This document shows, piece by piece, positions 1 to 12,200 of a stretch of 37,017 bases of DNA (within the stretch, counting starts at the first letter, position 1; every line of letters begins with the position of its first letter). Under the pieces are notes generated by a model, which did no database searches, was not told where the DNA came from, and saw only the letters and a program-made list of their open reading frames with translations. The translations under genes were made by a program, and so were the position numbers. Origin of the DNA: a virus; IMG/VR virus record IMGVR_UViG_3300032245_000931, positions 1 through 37,017 of that record; one strand, given 5' to 3'.

Positions 1-13
1 ATAAAACAGCCTA

Positions 14-442
14 ATGCAATTCATTGATAAAGTTTTTTTATACATTTTAGACAACAGGTATAAAGGAAAGCGTACCTGTTTTGACATTTTGTATCTAAAA
101 GAATGGCTTCAATGGGCAATTAATAAAAACTACCTTTTTACAGAAACTGATGACAAAAACAACATTACTGGAGTTGTTTTAATTTTTCCGATTGGGAAAT
201 GGTATAAAACTCCAAATGTTGATGAAATTATTGACAACTTAAAAAAAGAATATAAAGATGATACTGATTATTACATAATGGACGCACACACAAAAAATAG
301 TACATCAAGAAAGTCAATTGTTAATAAAATACTTAAACATTTTAAAAATATTGAAAATAACAATAATTCGGAAGTTTACGCTTTTATTAAAGATTCTGTT
401 AAAAAATTCAATAAAAAAACATTATTAACACTTAAAAATTAA
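14..442 (+). CDS. Small protein upstream of internal virion genes (GNAT-like?)
   Basis: Encodes 142 residues. I do not recognise a firm family. Its place directly before the gp14/gp15/gp16-like genes and its size match T7 gene 13, whose product is a small protein with an acetyltransferase-like look. Here too, a strand-like segment near residues 52-60 (TGVVLIFPI), a central YYIMDAH, and a C-terminal EVYAFIKD followed by KKF give the alternating pattern of a GNAT fold, but I cannot point to an acetyl-CoA-binding loop. The start ATG overlaps the TAA at 12-14 (TAATG), which ends the frame entering from the right edge of the window, so it is translationally coupled. The next gene starts 3 bases after its stop. 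It is Lys/Asn-rich like its neighbours. The gene is real; the function is a guess from position. Confidence 0.7.
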   Translation: MQFIDKVFLYILDNRYKGKRTCFDILYLKEWLQWAINKNYLFTETDDKNNITGVVLIFPIGKWYKTPNVDEIIDNLKKEYKDDTDYYIMDAHTKNSTSRKSIVNKILKHFKNIENNNNSEVYAFIKDSVKKFNKKTLLTLKN

Positions 443-445
443 TTT

Positions 446-1273
446 ATGGGAAGCACAAAAGTACAAGCACCCCCTCCAAGGGATTATTATAAAGAAATGA
501 CGGATACAATTACGGCACAAATTGATATGGCTCCTTTGTTGCTTGAAAATGAGCGTAAACTTGTTCCACAATGGCAAAACCTGCAAATGGAGCAGATGCG
601 TAGCCAAGCAGATAATTTAAAAACATTTTACGGAGAAGTTATGGACCCATTTGCAAAACTTGCTGGAGATTATGCAAATAGTATGGGTAAATACGCTATG
701 GAACCATTGGGCGTATCAACAAGAAAAGCCTATGAATCATCTTTGGGCGGAGGTCAAGAACTACAAAACATTATGCGTCAGCAAGCAGTTTCAGATTTAA
801 ATGCTGGAACATCATTAACACAAGAAATGCAAAGAATGGCACAACAAGCGTCTCGCTCTGCTTCTACCGCTAGAGGTTTAACAAATTCAAATTTAGGAAT
901 TGCCGATGAAGTTTTAAATTCTTATAACTTGGGTCTTCAAAGACAGAACCTTGCAAGAACATTTGCAACTACTGTGCTTGGAAATGATATGAGCATTTCT
1001 GGAAATGCTTATAATCAATACGGCTCTCCAATGATGGCAGGTATGATGCAAGGTTTTAGTCCTACAGGAATTGCAACTAGTGCTTTAGGTCTTAATCAAA
1101 CCCTTGGACCACAATATTTAAAACCAGAATCTCAATATGCTAGCAATATTTATCAAAGCAATTATAACGCTGATTTACAAGCAAGAGTTGCTACTGCACA
1201 AAATAATGCAGGTGTTATTGGTGGTGCTATGAGTATGTTTGGGAATATTGCTAAAGGATATGGGGGAAAATAG
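446..1273 (+). CDS. gp14-like internal virion/tail protein, zero-frame product
   Basis: 275-residue protein rich in Gln, Ala, Met and Gly, with a helical N-terminal half (residues 20-120) and a low-complexity C-terminal half rich in Asn, Gly, Tyr and Met. It lies first in a gp14-gp15-gp16-like series, so a role as a small internal core or ejection protein is inferred from order and composition, not from a catalytic motif. Translation ends at TAG 1271-1273. The stop immediately follows a G GGA AAA heptamer, and the -1 frame stays open for 30 more codons to TAA 1360-1362, overlapping the next start by 8 bases. A longer minor form is therefore likely (see the frameshift entry). No Shine-Dalgarno is visible before the ATG; the upstream bases are AT-rich. 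Confidence 0.8.
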   Translation: MGSTKVQAPPPRDYYKEMTDTITAQIDMAPLLLENERKLVPQWQNLQMEQMRSQADNLKTFYGEVMDPFAKLAGDYANSMGKYAMEPLGVSTRKAYESSLGGGQELQNIMRQQAVSDLNAGTSLTQEMQRMAQQASRSASTARGLTNSNLGIADEVLNSYNLGLQRQNLARTFATTVLGNDMSISGNAYNQYGSPMMAGMMQGFSPTGIATSALGLNQTLGPQYLKPESQYASNIYQSNYNADLQARVATAQNNAGVIGGAMSMFGNIAKGYGGK

Positions 1274-1304
1274 GAAGCCCAGCAACAGGGGCTAATGCTG
1301 TTGC
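1264..1304 (+). promoter_or_regulatory. Programmed -1 ribosomal frameshift signal with pseudoknot
   Basis: The heptamer GGGAAAA at 1264-1270 is in the X XXY YYZ register (G GGA AAA) of the gp14-like gene and is followed at once by UAG. After a 5-nt spacer (1271-1275), bases 1276-1280 (AGCCC) pair with 1289-1293 (GGGCT). The loop bases 1282-1288 (GCAACAG) pair with 1298-1304 (CTGTTGC). This is a classic H-type pseudoknot: stem 1 of 5 bp, stem 2 of 7 bp, a 1-nt first loop and a 4-nt last loop, which fit the grooves they must cross. Shifted ribosomes would add 30 residues after the lysine (beginning IGSPATGANA) and stop at 1360-1362, giving 446..1362. The main alternative is a homopolymer error in the G5A4 run. 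Confidence 0.8.
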
Positions 1305-1312
1305 AAACCCAA

Positions 1313-1341
1313 TTGGTTTAGAATCTCAAGTTTTTTATAAT
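1313..1341 (+). promoter_or_regulatory. Possible internal sigma-70-type promoter
   Basis: TTGGTT at 1313-1318 and TATAAT at 1336-1341 are separated by exactly 17 bp, so transcription would start about 7 bases before the ATG at 1355. In such AT-rich DNA the match could be chance, and the same bases encode the frameshift extension of the upstream protein. Confidence 0.3.
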
Positions 1342-1354
1342 AACTATAATAATT

Positions 1355-3229
1355 ATGCCTAATCCTTTTACACAATATCAAGGGGAACAAGTTCCTCAAA
1401 TTAATATTCTTCCTTATACACAAGGAATAGCAGACAGTCTTCAAAGAGGAATGTCCGACCTTGGTAGTTCTATTGGTAGCGTTATTGATAAATATAAACA
1501 AGAACAAAAGATGAAGGAAACTGTTACTCCTTTGCTTATTGATGAAACATCAAAATATATAAAAAGAGATGATAAAGGAAAAGAATCGTTAGATGAAACA
1601 GCACCAATTTACATTAAAAACTTTTATGACAATGCAATAAAAGAAGGTGATAAAGATGGATGGCTTAATGGTGCAATGAGAATACCTGCTTCAGCAACTA
1701 ATACTGCTTATGCAACTCATTTAGAAAGCCAAAAAAATCTTGAACTTCAATATAAATTAAATGAATTAAGAAGAAATGAAGAGTCTGCTCAGTTTTTACA
1801 AGAAGTAGCCAGACAGGATGTTCCAACAAGTGAAATTTCTGAATATCCACAAAAATCTGAAGTTGGATTATTGTATAATCCAGCAACAGGAAAAGGTACT
1901 AATGTTGGAAAAAAAGAAGATTTAATAAAAGAATTAGGAATAGATACTAGTCAAATTTTTACAGAAGAACAATACAATCAATTTAAAGAAAAAAATACAA
2001 TTAAACCAGAAGACATAATTGCTATGTCTGTTACTGGTAATCCAAATTTTTCAACTAATGTAAGATTTCAAGACTTATCAGCAGAAAGAGATAAAAACGG
2101 AAATACAGGTGCTTTTAAATTAGTAAATTCAGTTTATGAAACATTGTTATCAAATGGATACCCACAAGATAAATTAGATTCTGTATTTAAGGTTCCAACA
2201 AAAAAAGGCGGAACTGGTGTTACTTCAGATGTTCAAGTTAATGAACAAACATTTAACAAGGCTGTTCAATTACTAAAAAGTCCAAGTTTACAACAAGCAT
2301 ATAAAAATAAGGGAATAAACGCAGAAGCAGTTTTACCTGCTAATGCTGAAAATAAATGGATTTATTCTCCTGTTGGTGCTGGAGAGGAAATTGTTAAAAA
2401 AGAAAGACAACTTCAAGATTTTGAAATTTCAAATAAAAGATATGATGTAGTTGCATCAAGATGGGCTAAAAACAACCAAAACAAATTTATTCCATCAAGA
2501 AGTCTTATTATGAAGACTCTTGGATTTAATGAATTGCCAACATATATGCTTCCAAATGGTCAAAAAGTTGTTCAAATTGGAAACTCAGTTATGACTCAAG
2601 AAGCATTATCTAGAAATATGGATTTAAATCAAGGTGTTATTGGAACAATCGATGGAAAAGAAGGTAAATCTAGAAAAGAAATTCAAGAAGAAAAAATGTT
2701 TCAATTTGGAGATGTTGATAGTAGGGGAAATTGGACTCCTGATGAACCTTATAAAGGTTCTGGTGTTAAGGTCTGGGGATATATTACTGGAGATAAAGAC
2801 AGAGTTGGAAAGATTAGAGACAGACTTAAAAATGACGCTGAAGCAATTTATATTCTTGAAAATGAAATTATACCTGCTTTTGATAGTTTATCTAATCAAT
2901 TTAGTCCATCAAAAGTTGGTAAATTAGCACCTTCAGTTACAAAATTAACGCAATTGATGAGACCACTAATTCTTGGAACTTCTGTTGGAGGTCAATCTGA
3001 CCTTGAGTTTAAAACACTTATGGACAAAGTACCAAACCCAACAGAATTTAGCATAAATACTAATTTTGGTAGTCATAAAGCAAATGCAATTGAACTTCTT
3101 AACAAGATTAAAAGAAGTGCTGAAGCAAACGCTACTGATGGAGGATACACTATACAAATTGCCACAGGAGGAAAACAACCTTCAAAAAAATCACAAGAAT
3201 TTAACAGTCAATTAAGACAAAATAAATAA
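1355..3229 (+). CDS. gp15-like internal virion protein
   Basis: 624 residues, mostly charged and predicted helical, with no signal peptide or clear membrane segment. Position between the gp14-like gene and the giant gp16-like gene, and length close to T7 gp15 (about 750 residues), suggest a structural partner in the DNA-ejection conduit; I see no enzymatic motif. Residues 516-520 read FSPSK, a pentapeptide that also occurs three times in the giant protein that follows, which suggests a shared processing or interaction signal. The ATG overlaps the stop of the -1 frameshift extension of the upstream gene (ATGCCTAA), indicating coupling. The next gene starts 3 bases after its stop. Arg is almost always AGA. 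Structural role inferred from synteny. Confidence 0.75.
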   Translation: MPNPFTQYQGEQVPQINILPYTQGIADSLQRGMSDLGSSIGSVIDKYKQEQKMKETVTPLLIDETSKYIKRDDKGKESLDETAPIYIKNFYDNAIKEGDKDGWLNGAMRIPASATNTAYATHLESQKNLELQYKLNELRRNEESAQFLQEVARQDVPTSEISEYPQKSEVGLLYNPATGKGTNVGKKEDLIKELGIDTSQIFTEEQYNQFKEKNTIKPEDIIAMSVTGNPNFSTNVRFQDLSAERDKNGNTGAFKLVNSVYETLLSNGYPQDKLDSVFKVPTKKGGTGVTSDVQVNEQTFNKAVQLLKSPSLQQAYKNKGINAEAVLPANAENKWIYSPVGAGEEIVKKERQLQDFEISNKRYDVVASRWAKNNQNKFIPSRSLIMKTLGFNELPTYMLPNGQKVVQIGNSVMTQEALSRNMDLNQGVIGTIDGKEGKSRKEIQEEKMFQFGDVDSRGNWTPDEPYKGSGVKVWGYITGDKDRVGKIRDRLKNDAEAIYILENEIIPAFDSLSNQFSPSKVGKLAPSVTKLTQLMRPLILGTSVGGQSDLEFKTLMDKVPNPTEFSINTNFGSHKANAIELLNKIKRSAEANATDGGYTIQIATGGKQPSKKSQEFNSQLRQNK

Positions 3230-3232
3230 TTT

Positions 3233-6200
3233 ATGGATAATGTTGTAAGATATTCTAGCAAAGAAGAATACGAAAAAGCAATGCAATCAAAAGGATTGCT
3301 TTCTTCAAATTCTGAAAATTTGTCTAATCCAGACATTCCTCTTTCTGAGGCTGAAAACGAACCAGAATTAAGTAATGATGAAAAAGGTCAATTAATTGCA
3401 GAATCAATTAAAGAAGGGTTTGTTCCTTCATTTGAAAATGCAATGTTATATAAACAATGGAAAGACAAACAAGAGATAAATGCGTGGCAAGATGCTGGTA
3501 ATGCTTTTACTCACACTGTTGGTGCATTAACAGAAGGTGCTTATGAGTTAACAAAAGACGCTGTAACATTTAAACCACATAAAGTTTTAGGAAGTTTAAT
3601 TGAAGGTGCTGGATTGGGAACTAAAAATTGGTTATATATGTACGAAGAGGCTAAATACGATGAACACTCTTGGTTACATAAAATGCTTTTTGATACACAC
3701 GCAAACGACCAAGAATATTATTGGAATTTAAAACAAAGTATTGAAACGCAAAAAATGATTAAAAAAGATGCTGAAGAAGGCATCTGGATTCCTCCAAAAA
3801 TTACTATTGGAGGAATGGATTTAGATTTAACAAATCCATCTGTTGTTCAAGCGGTAAGTTTTGTTGCAGACCCTTCTTGGCTTATGCCAAATTTGGGAAT
3901 TGAATCAACAATAGCAAAATCATTAAGAGGTCTTTCAAAATCAATTAGTCTTGGAGAACAACTTACAAAGGCTAGTTTTTATGCAAATGGAAAACTTGCT
4001 AAGATTTTTGGAAGTTTAGAAACAGTAGCATCAAAAACAGTAAACACTATTGAAAAAGCAGAAGGGTCTATAGTTAAAACATTAGCAGATATTACAGGAA
4101 CAGATGCACAATTAACTGCTGGAGGAAGGGTTTTATGGAAAGATACTATGTTTAGAGGTGCTGTTGAACCAGTTGGATTAAATAAACCTATAGCAGTTTT
4201 TTCTCCTGTTTGGGCGTTAACTCAATCTATTTGGGGTGTAACAAAAGGTGCTGAATTTTTAGCAAAAACTTCAAAGGAAGCGTTTCAACTAGCAAGTAAA
4301 GGTTCTGAAATTGCAGGAATGCGTTTATCTGAAAGACTTGCAATGGAATCTGAAAGTAAAACAGTTCAATGGCTTTCAACAAGTTGGAGTAAAACAGCAT
4401 CACCTTTTTTGTCTTATGTTAAAGACACTACAAAAACAGCATTACATTCTGCAATGTATGGTGGTGCATTTGGTCTTGTGTTTGGTGGAGAGGAAGGATT
4501 TTACAATGGACTTGGAACTGGATTTGCTTTGGGTGGAGCATTTCACCATATTGGATTAATTCACGGAGCAGTTGCAGGTTCAAAGGCTATTCCAGATACT
4601 ATTAAAAACTTTCTTTGGTCTACAAGTGGAATGGATTATTACAATCAAGAAGGACTTGCACACTTGTTAGATTCTGTTGAAAAGAGCGATGGAGTTAATG
4701 CAAAATTAAGATTAATGTCAGAAATTTCTGCAATTGAGCGTCTTGGTCGTGGAGACAGAAGAGTTTACTACAGAGAGGAAACTATTAAAAGAATGCTTTC
4801 TGAAAGCCCAGAGGCTTGGGCTGGTTATGAAAAATTGTTAGCAGACCCAGACTGGGGAGGTGTTGCTTTTCACAAAGATTCAACAGGTGAAAACTATACA
4901 ATTATTAATGTAGATAGAGCATCAAAGTCTGCGGTTAAGGCTGAATTTTTCCATACTATGCTTTTAAACAGTAGATATGGAAGTTCTTTTATAAAGGCTG
5001 GAGTAGATGCTTTAATTGGAACACCAGAAAACAAAGGTGCTTTATTTTCAATGCCAAAAGAAGATTCTGTTAGATTGCTAGAATCTTTCAGAGATAGTTA
5101 TCTTAAACTTGATTCTACAACAAAAATTGCATCTGGAGAACAACAAATTAAACTTAAAAAAGAATTTGATGATTCTATTAATAAATTTAAAAGAGGTGAA
5201 TATTCAGAACACTTAAGTTCTTTATTTGAAGAATTTCTTGAATCTTATTGGAACAGATTTATTGAAGAAAAACCTATTGATTATCTTTTAAACGGAGGAG
5301 ATTTGGGAGTTGTTAGAAATACAATTGAACTAGGAAAATCTGTTTACAGAGATATTATGTATAAAGATTTAACTAGTGCTGGTGCTAATTTTAATTGGGG
5401 TCAAAATCCAGACCATTTCTTTATTGAACAAAATACAAAACAAAGAATTAGAATTCCTGCTTTAGAAAAATTAATGAAGCATTATGTAAAAGAAGTTTCC
5501 AAAGAAAGATATAAAGGATGGAAAAGAAATGCAACAATGCATAACGATGTTGGACTTGCATTAACTAGCGGTCTTGGACATAATTTTTCAACTGAATCTG
5601 GAAATGCTGTTTTAGTAGCAGGTACTGAACAATATAATGCTTCTCATTCTAATTCTGTTATTTCTGCTATTGATGAAATTCAAAAAACAATTCCAAAACA
5701 AGAGCGTGGTTTGACATTTACAGTAATTGGTGGAAAAGAAGGCTCTGAAGAGGCTTTTAGATTTTCACCTTCTAAAAAGAAGAAAGAAAAACCTTCTAAA
5801 GAAGAAAAAATATCTTTTACTCAATTAGAAAAACTTAGAAAACTTGCAGAAAAAGCAGGTTCAAAAAAAGCAAATATTAAAAATGAAAATATTTCAGAAT
5901 TAGAATCTCAAACAGGAGAGCCAGTTTTAGAAGGAGATTCAGATGGAATTGGATGGAAAAATGTTGTAGGTAAAGATGGATTTTGGAGAAGCGAATGGGA
6001 TGGAAAAGCAAGAATTAAAATTACAGGAATTGCTGGACAAAAAGAACTTCAAGTTTTAGCAAAATGGCTACCAAGAGATGTTGTAAAAACATTTGCTCAA
6101 TTAAATGGTGTTATTGAATTATCAAAGTTTCAATCTAATTCTAGTGTTTCAAATGTTTTAAGTGCCAGCGTTTTGACAAAAACAAAAGAAGTTGAATATG

Positions 6201-9200
6201 GTGGTAAAAGAAAAGTTGCAAAAGGGAAAAACTTTTTTGTTGGAAACAGAACATTTGTTCCTGTAGAAATTAATCTTACATTTGAAAGAACCAAAGATAG
6301 AGTAGAAGATGGTGAAATTTTTTGGAATGTTGGAGATGCAAAACTTATTGCAACTGTTATTGATATGGATGCTTTATCTACTCGTATTAATTATGCTTGG
6401 AATGATATAAAAGAAAGAGGAGGTATTAATTATAAAAGAGTAAGACAACTTTTTGGTTCAAAACAAAATGTTGAAATTGCCATTAGAAGACTTTTAGAAA
6501 ATTATAGTAAAGGTCAAAAGGCTGAGGCTGGTGCAGAAATATTTAGGGGTGAAGAGGGTTCAATTAGAGAGGCTAGAGATAAAAGAGATATTATTAACGC
6601 AATAATTGGATTTCACCCAACAAAGAAAATGTTAAGTGGTGGTTCTAGGTTGTTTGAATCTTCTGGTGGTCATTTGCCAATGTCATTTCAAAAAAGAACT
6701 GAAACACACGCACTTGGACTTCCTACTGTTATGACAGGTTTTAGGGTTGATAGAGTATCTAGTGTTAAACAAATCCCACTAGAAGGATTTAGGTATAATC
6801 ACGACAATGCATATGTAAGGTCGCAATACAATTTTTCACCTTCTAAATTTGCTCGTGACCACGAAGGAAATAATTTAAATGCAGGTATTGAGCCAATACT
6901 TTCTAGTTCTGTTTATAGAAACAAAGAAGGTGAATTAATGGCTGTTTATGGATTAGAAAAACATAATTCAGTTAGAACTGTTAATCCAATAGAAGGAGTG
7001 CATCAATATGTTGATGATTCACTTGGTGATATGTTTGATAAAATCAATCCTACACTTAGAGGTGGAAGTTATGAATCTGAAAGCGGATGGTTACATTTTA
7101 CTCCAGATGGTGCAGAGGCTGGAATTCACACAGAACAAAGACTTGTTACTGGACACATTGACACACAAAATCATATAGATATTTCTCAATTAGATGCACA
7201 ATCTTCAGTTATTGATGTTGTTGATAAACTTTCTGAACGAATTTCAAGTTTAACTGGTGAACCAGTAGCATCTATTAGGAATGAACTTTTTGATGTTGAA
7301 ACAGATTTTGGAACAATTGGTGATATGTATAGGGGCAGTATAGATAAAACTTGGGACTTACCAAGTGTTATGCTTGAAAGTTGGTTGTTTACAAAAAGCA
7401 CAATTCCTTATTTTAAAAGCAAAGGAATTCATTCTATTGAATATAATTCGTTAAATTTATTAAACGGAAATGAGTTTTCTTCTATTGCAATTTTTAACGG
7501 AGAAAGATTTATTGAAAATCGTGCAAATTCAAACAATGCACAAAACTTTTCGTTTTCTCCATCTAAACCATTACCAAAAATATTAACAGAGAAAATTTCA
7601 AAATCTTCAGATGTTGGTAGTTTATTTCTTGATTATGTTATAAATAAAGACGGAGAATATGTTCCAAATCTTAAAAAAATAACAAGCAACGATATTCAGC
7701 GTATTATTGATAGTCGTTTTAATGAACTTATTTCTGCACAACAAAGAGTAGATAAATCACATCCTTTTTCTGCTGGACAAAGACAAAAGTATATTGAAAT
7801 TTTAACTCCGTATGTTTATCAATCTTTAAGAAAAGAATTTCCTTTTGCACCTAGAAACATTTTAGAAAAGATAACAAAATTATCTTTAGAAGGATATAAA
7901 ATTGATAGAGTAGTTGGAAAAGGTGTTGGTCAAAAATTAATAATTAGAGATTCTTTGTTTATTAATGAGGCTAAAAGATATGGAATTACTGGTGAAAGAA
8001 TTAAAAAGACTGGAATTCCGTCTCTTGGTCATTGGGCTGAAATGACAGAAAAAGAAGTAGAAATGTTTAGAATTCATAAACAAGTTGAAGAAATATCAAA
8101 AAGACAAGGAGAAAAAAATGTTCCAAGTTTAGTTGATTTTCTTTCAAAATTAGAAAACCGTGAGTATCTTGAAGGTGTATTAAGAAACAACGGATGGTCT
8201 GGATTTATTAATGAACTTGGAAATAGGTCTAAGGAACTTGTATTTATTGCAGATTCTGGTATTTCAAGAAGAAGACCAATTGATTCTGGAAGGGAAGTTC
8301 CAATTGTTTTAGATACTAAAAAATTAAAAGAATATTTTGCAATTAAAACAAACGCATTTGTTCAAGATACTTTAAATAAAAATAAATTAAATTTAAAACA
8401 AAGAAGTGCATTACTTGATATTAAAAAAGGATATGAGGACATTATGTCAGTAAAACTTCTTGAATCTATTGGAAATAAAGATTCTCAATTTCAATTAGAA
8501 CAAACTGAACTTCAAAATATTTACGAAAGTTATACAAGGACAATTGAAGATATTGTATCTCAAGAGGCTAAAAATAGAATTGATGATATGTTGACTGCAT
8601 ATCAAATTGAAAATATTGATGAAGAAACTGTTAAAAAAGTAAGAACTGGTTTATACGATTTGGCTAATCGTGGCTTGGTTAAACTAGGTACTCCAGAAGC
8701 AATACAAAAGTCTGTAGAGTTGTATGCAGAATTAAGCCAAGAAAATACCAGAAAAGTAATCGAATTACAAAACTCTATTAACAGAAATTATGTTAACTCA
8801 CTTAAATCTATGGAACAAAAAGGGTTCTTTGGAGTTATGTGGTCAGAGGTTAAACCAGTTAGTGGAAACACAATTACTCACAGATTTCCTAATGGTGCAG
8901 AAATTAGTGGTTATAGAATGTGGAAATGGGATGGTAGTGGATACTATATTGTAGAAAACCACACATCAAGCGAACAGGTTAGTGGCTATGAATCAATTTC
9001 AAAAAGGCTGTTTAATAAACCTTTTGATGGAAAAACTAGAGAAGAAGTTAGATTAAATACAAAACGATTAGAACTATATGACCCAAAAGGTAATTTAGTT
9101 TATACAGGAAGTTATGATTTAAATGTTGTTGAAAACGGAACAAAAAGATTAGCAACTGAATCAGAAATATCTAATCAAATTGATATTTTTAAAAGACTTT

Positions 9201-12200
9201 GTACAAAAGTAATGGATGATAATACTGTTTCTCAAAGTATTTTTAGTGACCATTTTGTTGTCAGTGGAGATTCAAAAGATTTTATTTTAGCAAGTTTAAT
9301 TCAAGACTTAAAAGAATTTGACCCTGCTTTGTTGGCAAGAATTGGGGATTATAAACAAGTTGAATCTAAAGAATTAATAAAACTTAAAAATGAATCTAAA
9401 GAAATTCTTTCTACTCAAGAAGGTTTTTTTGAACTTAGTAGTCCTTTTGATTTTTCTAGTTTTGATTTATATAGCAAAGATGGAATTTATTTATTAATTA
9501 AAAGAAACGACAAAGCAGATACAGAATTTACTGCATTTAACAGAACTTATAAAACAATTGCAACTGGTAAAAATTTTAAAGTTGTAACCAATATTGTTAA
9601 AAAGGCTGGAGGAACTGTTGCAGATAGAATTAAGAAAATAGATGAAATCTTAAAATCTAATGTTATTAAAGAAAACGGAAAACAAAGATGGTTAACACAA
9701 GACGAAAAAATTTTGTTAAGAGAAAAAATGGCTGATTATAAGGCTGTTCAATATTTAGATACTGGAATTGTTTTTCATTTTGATGATAAATTAAATATTG
9801 TTGTTCCAGAAGAAGGAAGAAATCTTGGTACTGTTCAACAAAGAATTGATGCTTTGAAAAAACTTAGAAACAAAGGATGGGAACATTCTATGTTTGCTGA
9901 ATCAATTAAAGATATTTATTCTAAATTTAGAACTCATTTAGAAAAAACAGTTATACCTAAAAATAATAAAAGAATTGAAATGGTAAAATCTCAAACAAAA
10001 GAAGGTAATGTTTCAAAAATTAGAACATTGCTTTCTCAGTTAAACAAAGTTGAAGAAGGATGGAAGGGTCATTTTAAAGAACAAACTGATTTAATTAATG
10101 CTGAAAGGTCAAAGAAAAATGAACCACCATTAAGTGCTATTGAGATATATCAACAAATTAAAGAAAACAGAAAAAATAATAAACAAAGAATTCTTGATTT
10201 AGAAAATAAAAGAACTGTTTTAATGCAAAGACTTATTGAAAAAGGATTGCTTGAAGGATGGGATTCTAGAAGTGCAGAAGAACAAGCAAGCCAATATGAA
10301 AGATACCAAATGCTTGAAGAAAATGGTTATGTAAAAAGGCTTGGTCTTTTGCCTACATTTGAAGCAACAACAATTGAATGGATTCAAAACACTAAAAATG
10401 ATATTTTTCAAACAGAACAAGAAATAGTAAAATCAACTGAAAAAGAAAATAAATTTAAAGAAATTATTGATACTAGAAAAAAAGACACATCACAAATTGA
10501 AACTAAAATTATTTTTCTAGTAGACCAACTTTCTAGGGCTTATGGATATAAATTTAAACAAAAAGATTTAATTAAATTTGTTAATAAAGAAGTTTTAGAA
10601 ACAACTTTAGTAAAAGATAAATCTGGTGAAGAAATTGATGGTTTAAGAAAAACTATAGTTAACTTTGATAAATTAAAAGAAAAATTCTTTGCTAAGAAAA
10701 AATTGTCTTTGCCAGAATATCTTCCAGACACAGAAGGATTAACAACTGGAAAGGTTGCTGGAGAAGTTACCAGTGGAAGACCAGAAATTATTGATTCAGT
10801 AGAAAAATACACAGAAGCATTTAAACAAGGTATTCTTCAAGTTAGAGATAGGTGGATGAACGCAAACAACAAAGAAGATTTAAATTTATCTTTTGTTTTA
10901 TCTGAAGGAAGGGCTTATTTGGATGCAAAACCAGATACTGAAGTTACTTTTTCATTAAAATCTAGAGATATTATAAACGAAAACAATTTTTCTACAAAAG
11001 ACCTTCAATGGATTTCTTCTCCAGAAAATCAAGTTATTGTTAAAGAATTAGAAAATCAATGGAAAGCAAACCAGATTACTGACTCCGAATTTATTGAAAA
11101 GTTAAAAGAAAAAAGAGAACTTTCTGGTTTAGACAAAGATAGTGTTAATTTAATTTTAACAAGCAGAGAGATAACAAGAACTAATAATGAAATTGGTAGC
11201 ATTTATAATGAACTTTCTTTGCCATCTTTAAACATTTCAGAAACAAGAAGAGAAGAATTAAATAAAAGATTAAAAGTTTTAAATTCTAGAAAAGAATCTT
11301 TGGAAGCAAGAAAAGAAACAATTATGAATTTAGCAGAACTTGGTTCTGGTTCTAGAAATGTAAGTGAATCATTTATTAATTTAGTAGAAAAAGAAAAACA
11401 AATTAAAAAGAATGCTGAAGTTATTAAAAGAAATATGGATGAAAGAGGTAAAGAAATTGAAGAATGGAGAAACAGGTGGAAAGAAGATAGCGAAAAATTA
11501 TTCCAAAAGTATGACGAACTTGCTAAAAGATTAGGATTTTCTAGTTCAAGAATACCTGTTAAGGCTTCTGATGTATATGCACACGGATTAATGTTGGCTT
11601 TTCCTACATTAACTCACGACTTTTTTGTAAGTACACCAGAACTATATTGGGGAAGTACATTTTATGGAAATGATGAATTAAACTCTGGTTATACAACTGG
11701 AAGTGGAATTGGAAATAGAGGTGGTTCTGAGTGGAGTTCTACACCTGCTAATTATACATTAATGACAGAAAAAGAAGTTGGTAAATATAGAAAGGTTTAT
11801 ATTGCAGATTATTTACATAGAATTTCTCAATGGAGAGATGATTTCTTTGCACCAGAAAATATAGGCAAACAGTTAACTGCTGAAAAAGCACTTGCACTTG
11901 AATCTGTTTTTCCAGAATTATTAAACAATCCTTTTTATTTAGAAAAGAGAAAGGCTGTATCTAATGAAAAAATTGATAGGGTAATGAAGTTATCTCAAGG
12001 AATTAGAGATATATTTGTATCAAAAAATGAACAAGATAGTTTTATAAAAGCGTTTGTATTAGAAGGTGTTTCTTTAATTTATGGAGAAAAAGAAATGAGG
12101 GAAGGTGCTTATAAGAAATTAAAAGGATTAAGTGATGAACAATTTGAAAAACTTAAAGCAGAAACAGACCCAAAATTGTTTGAAAAAATGCTTACTAGTA

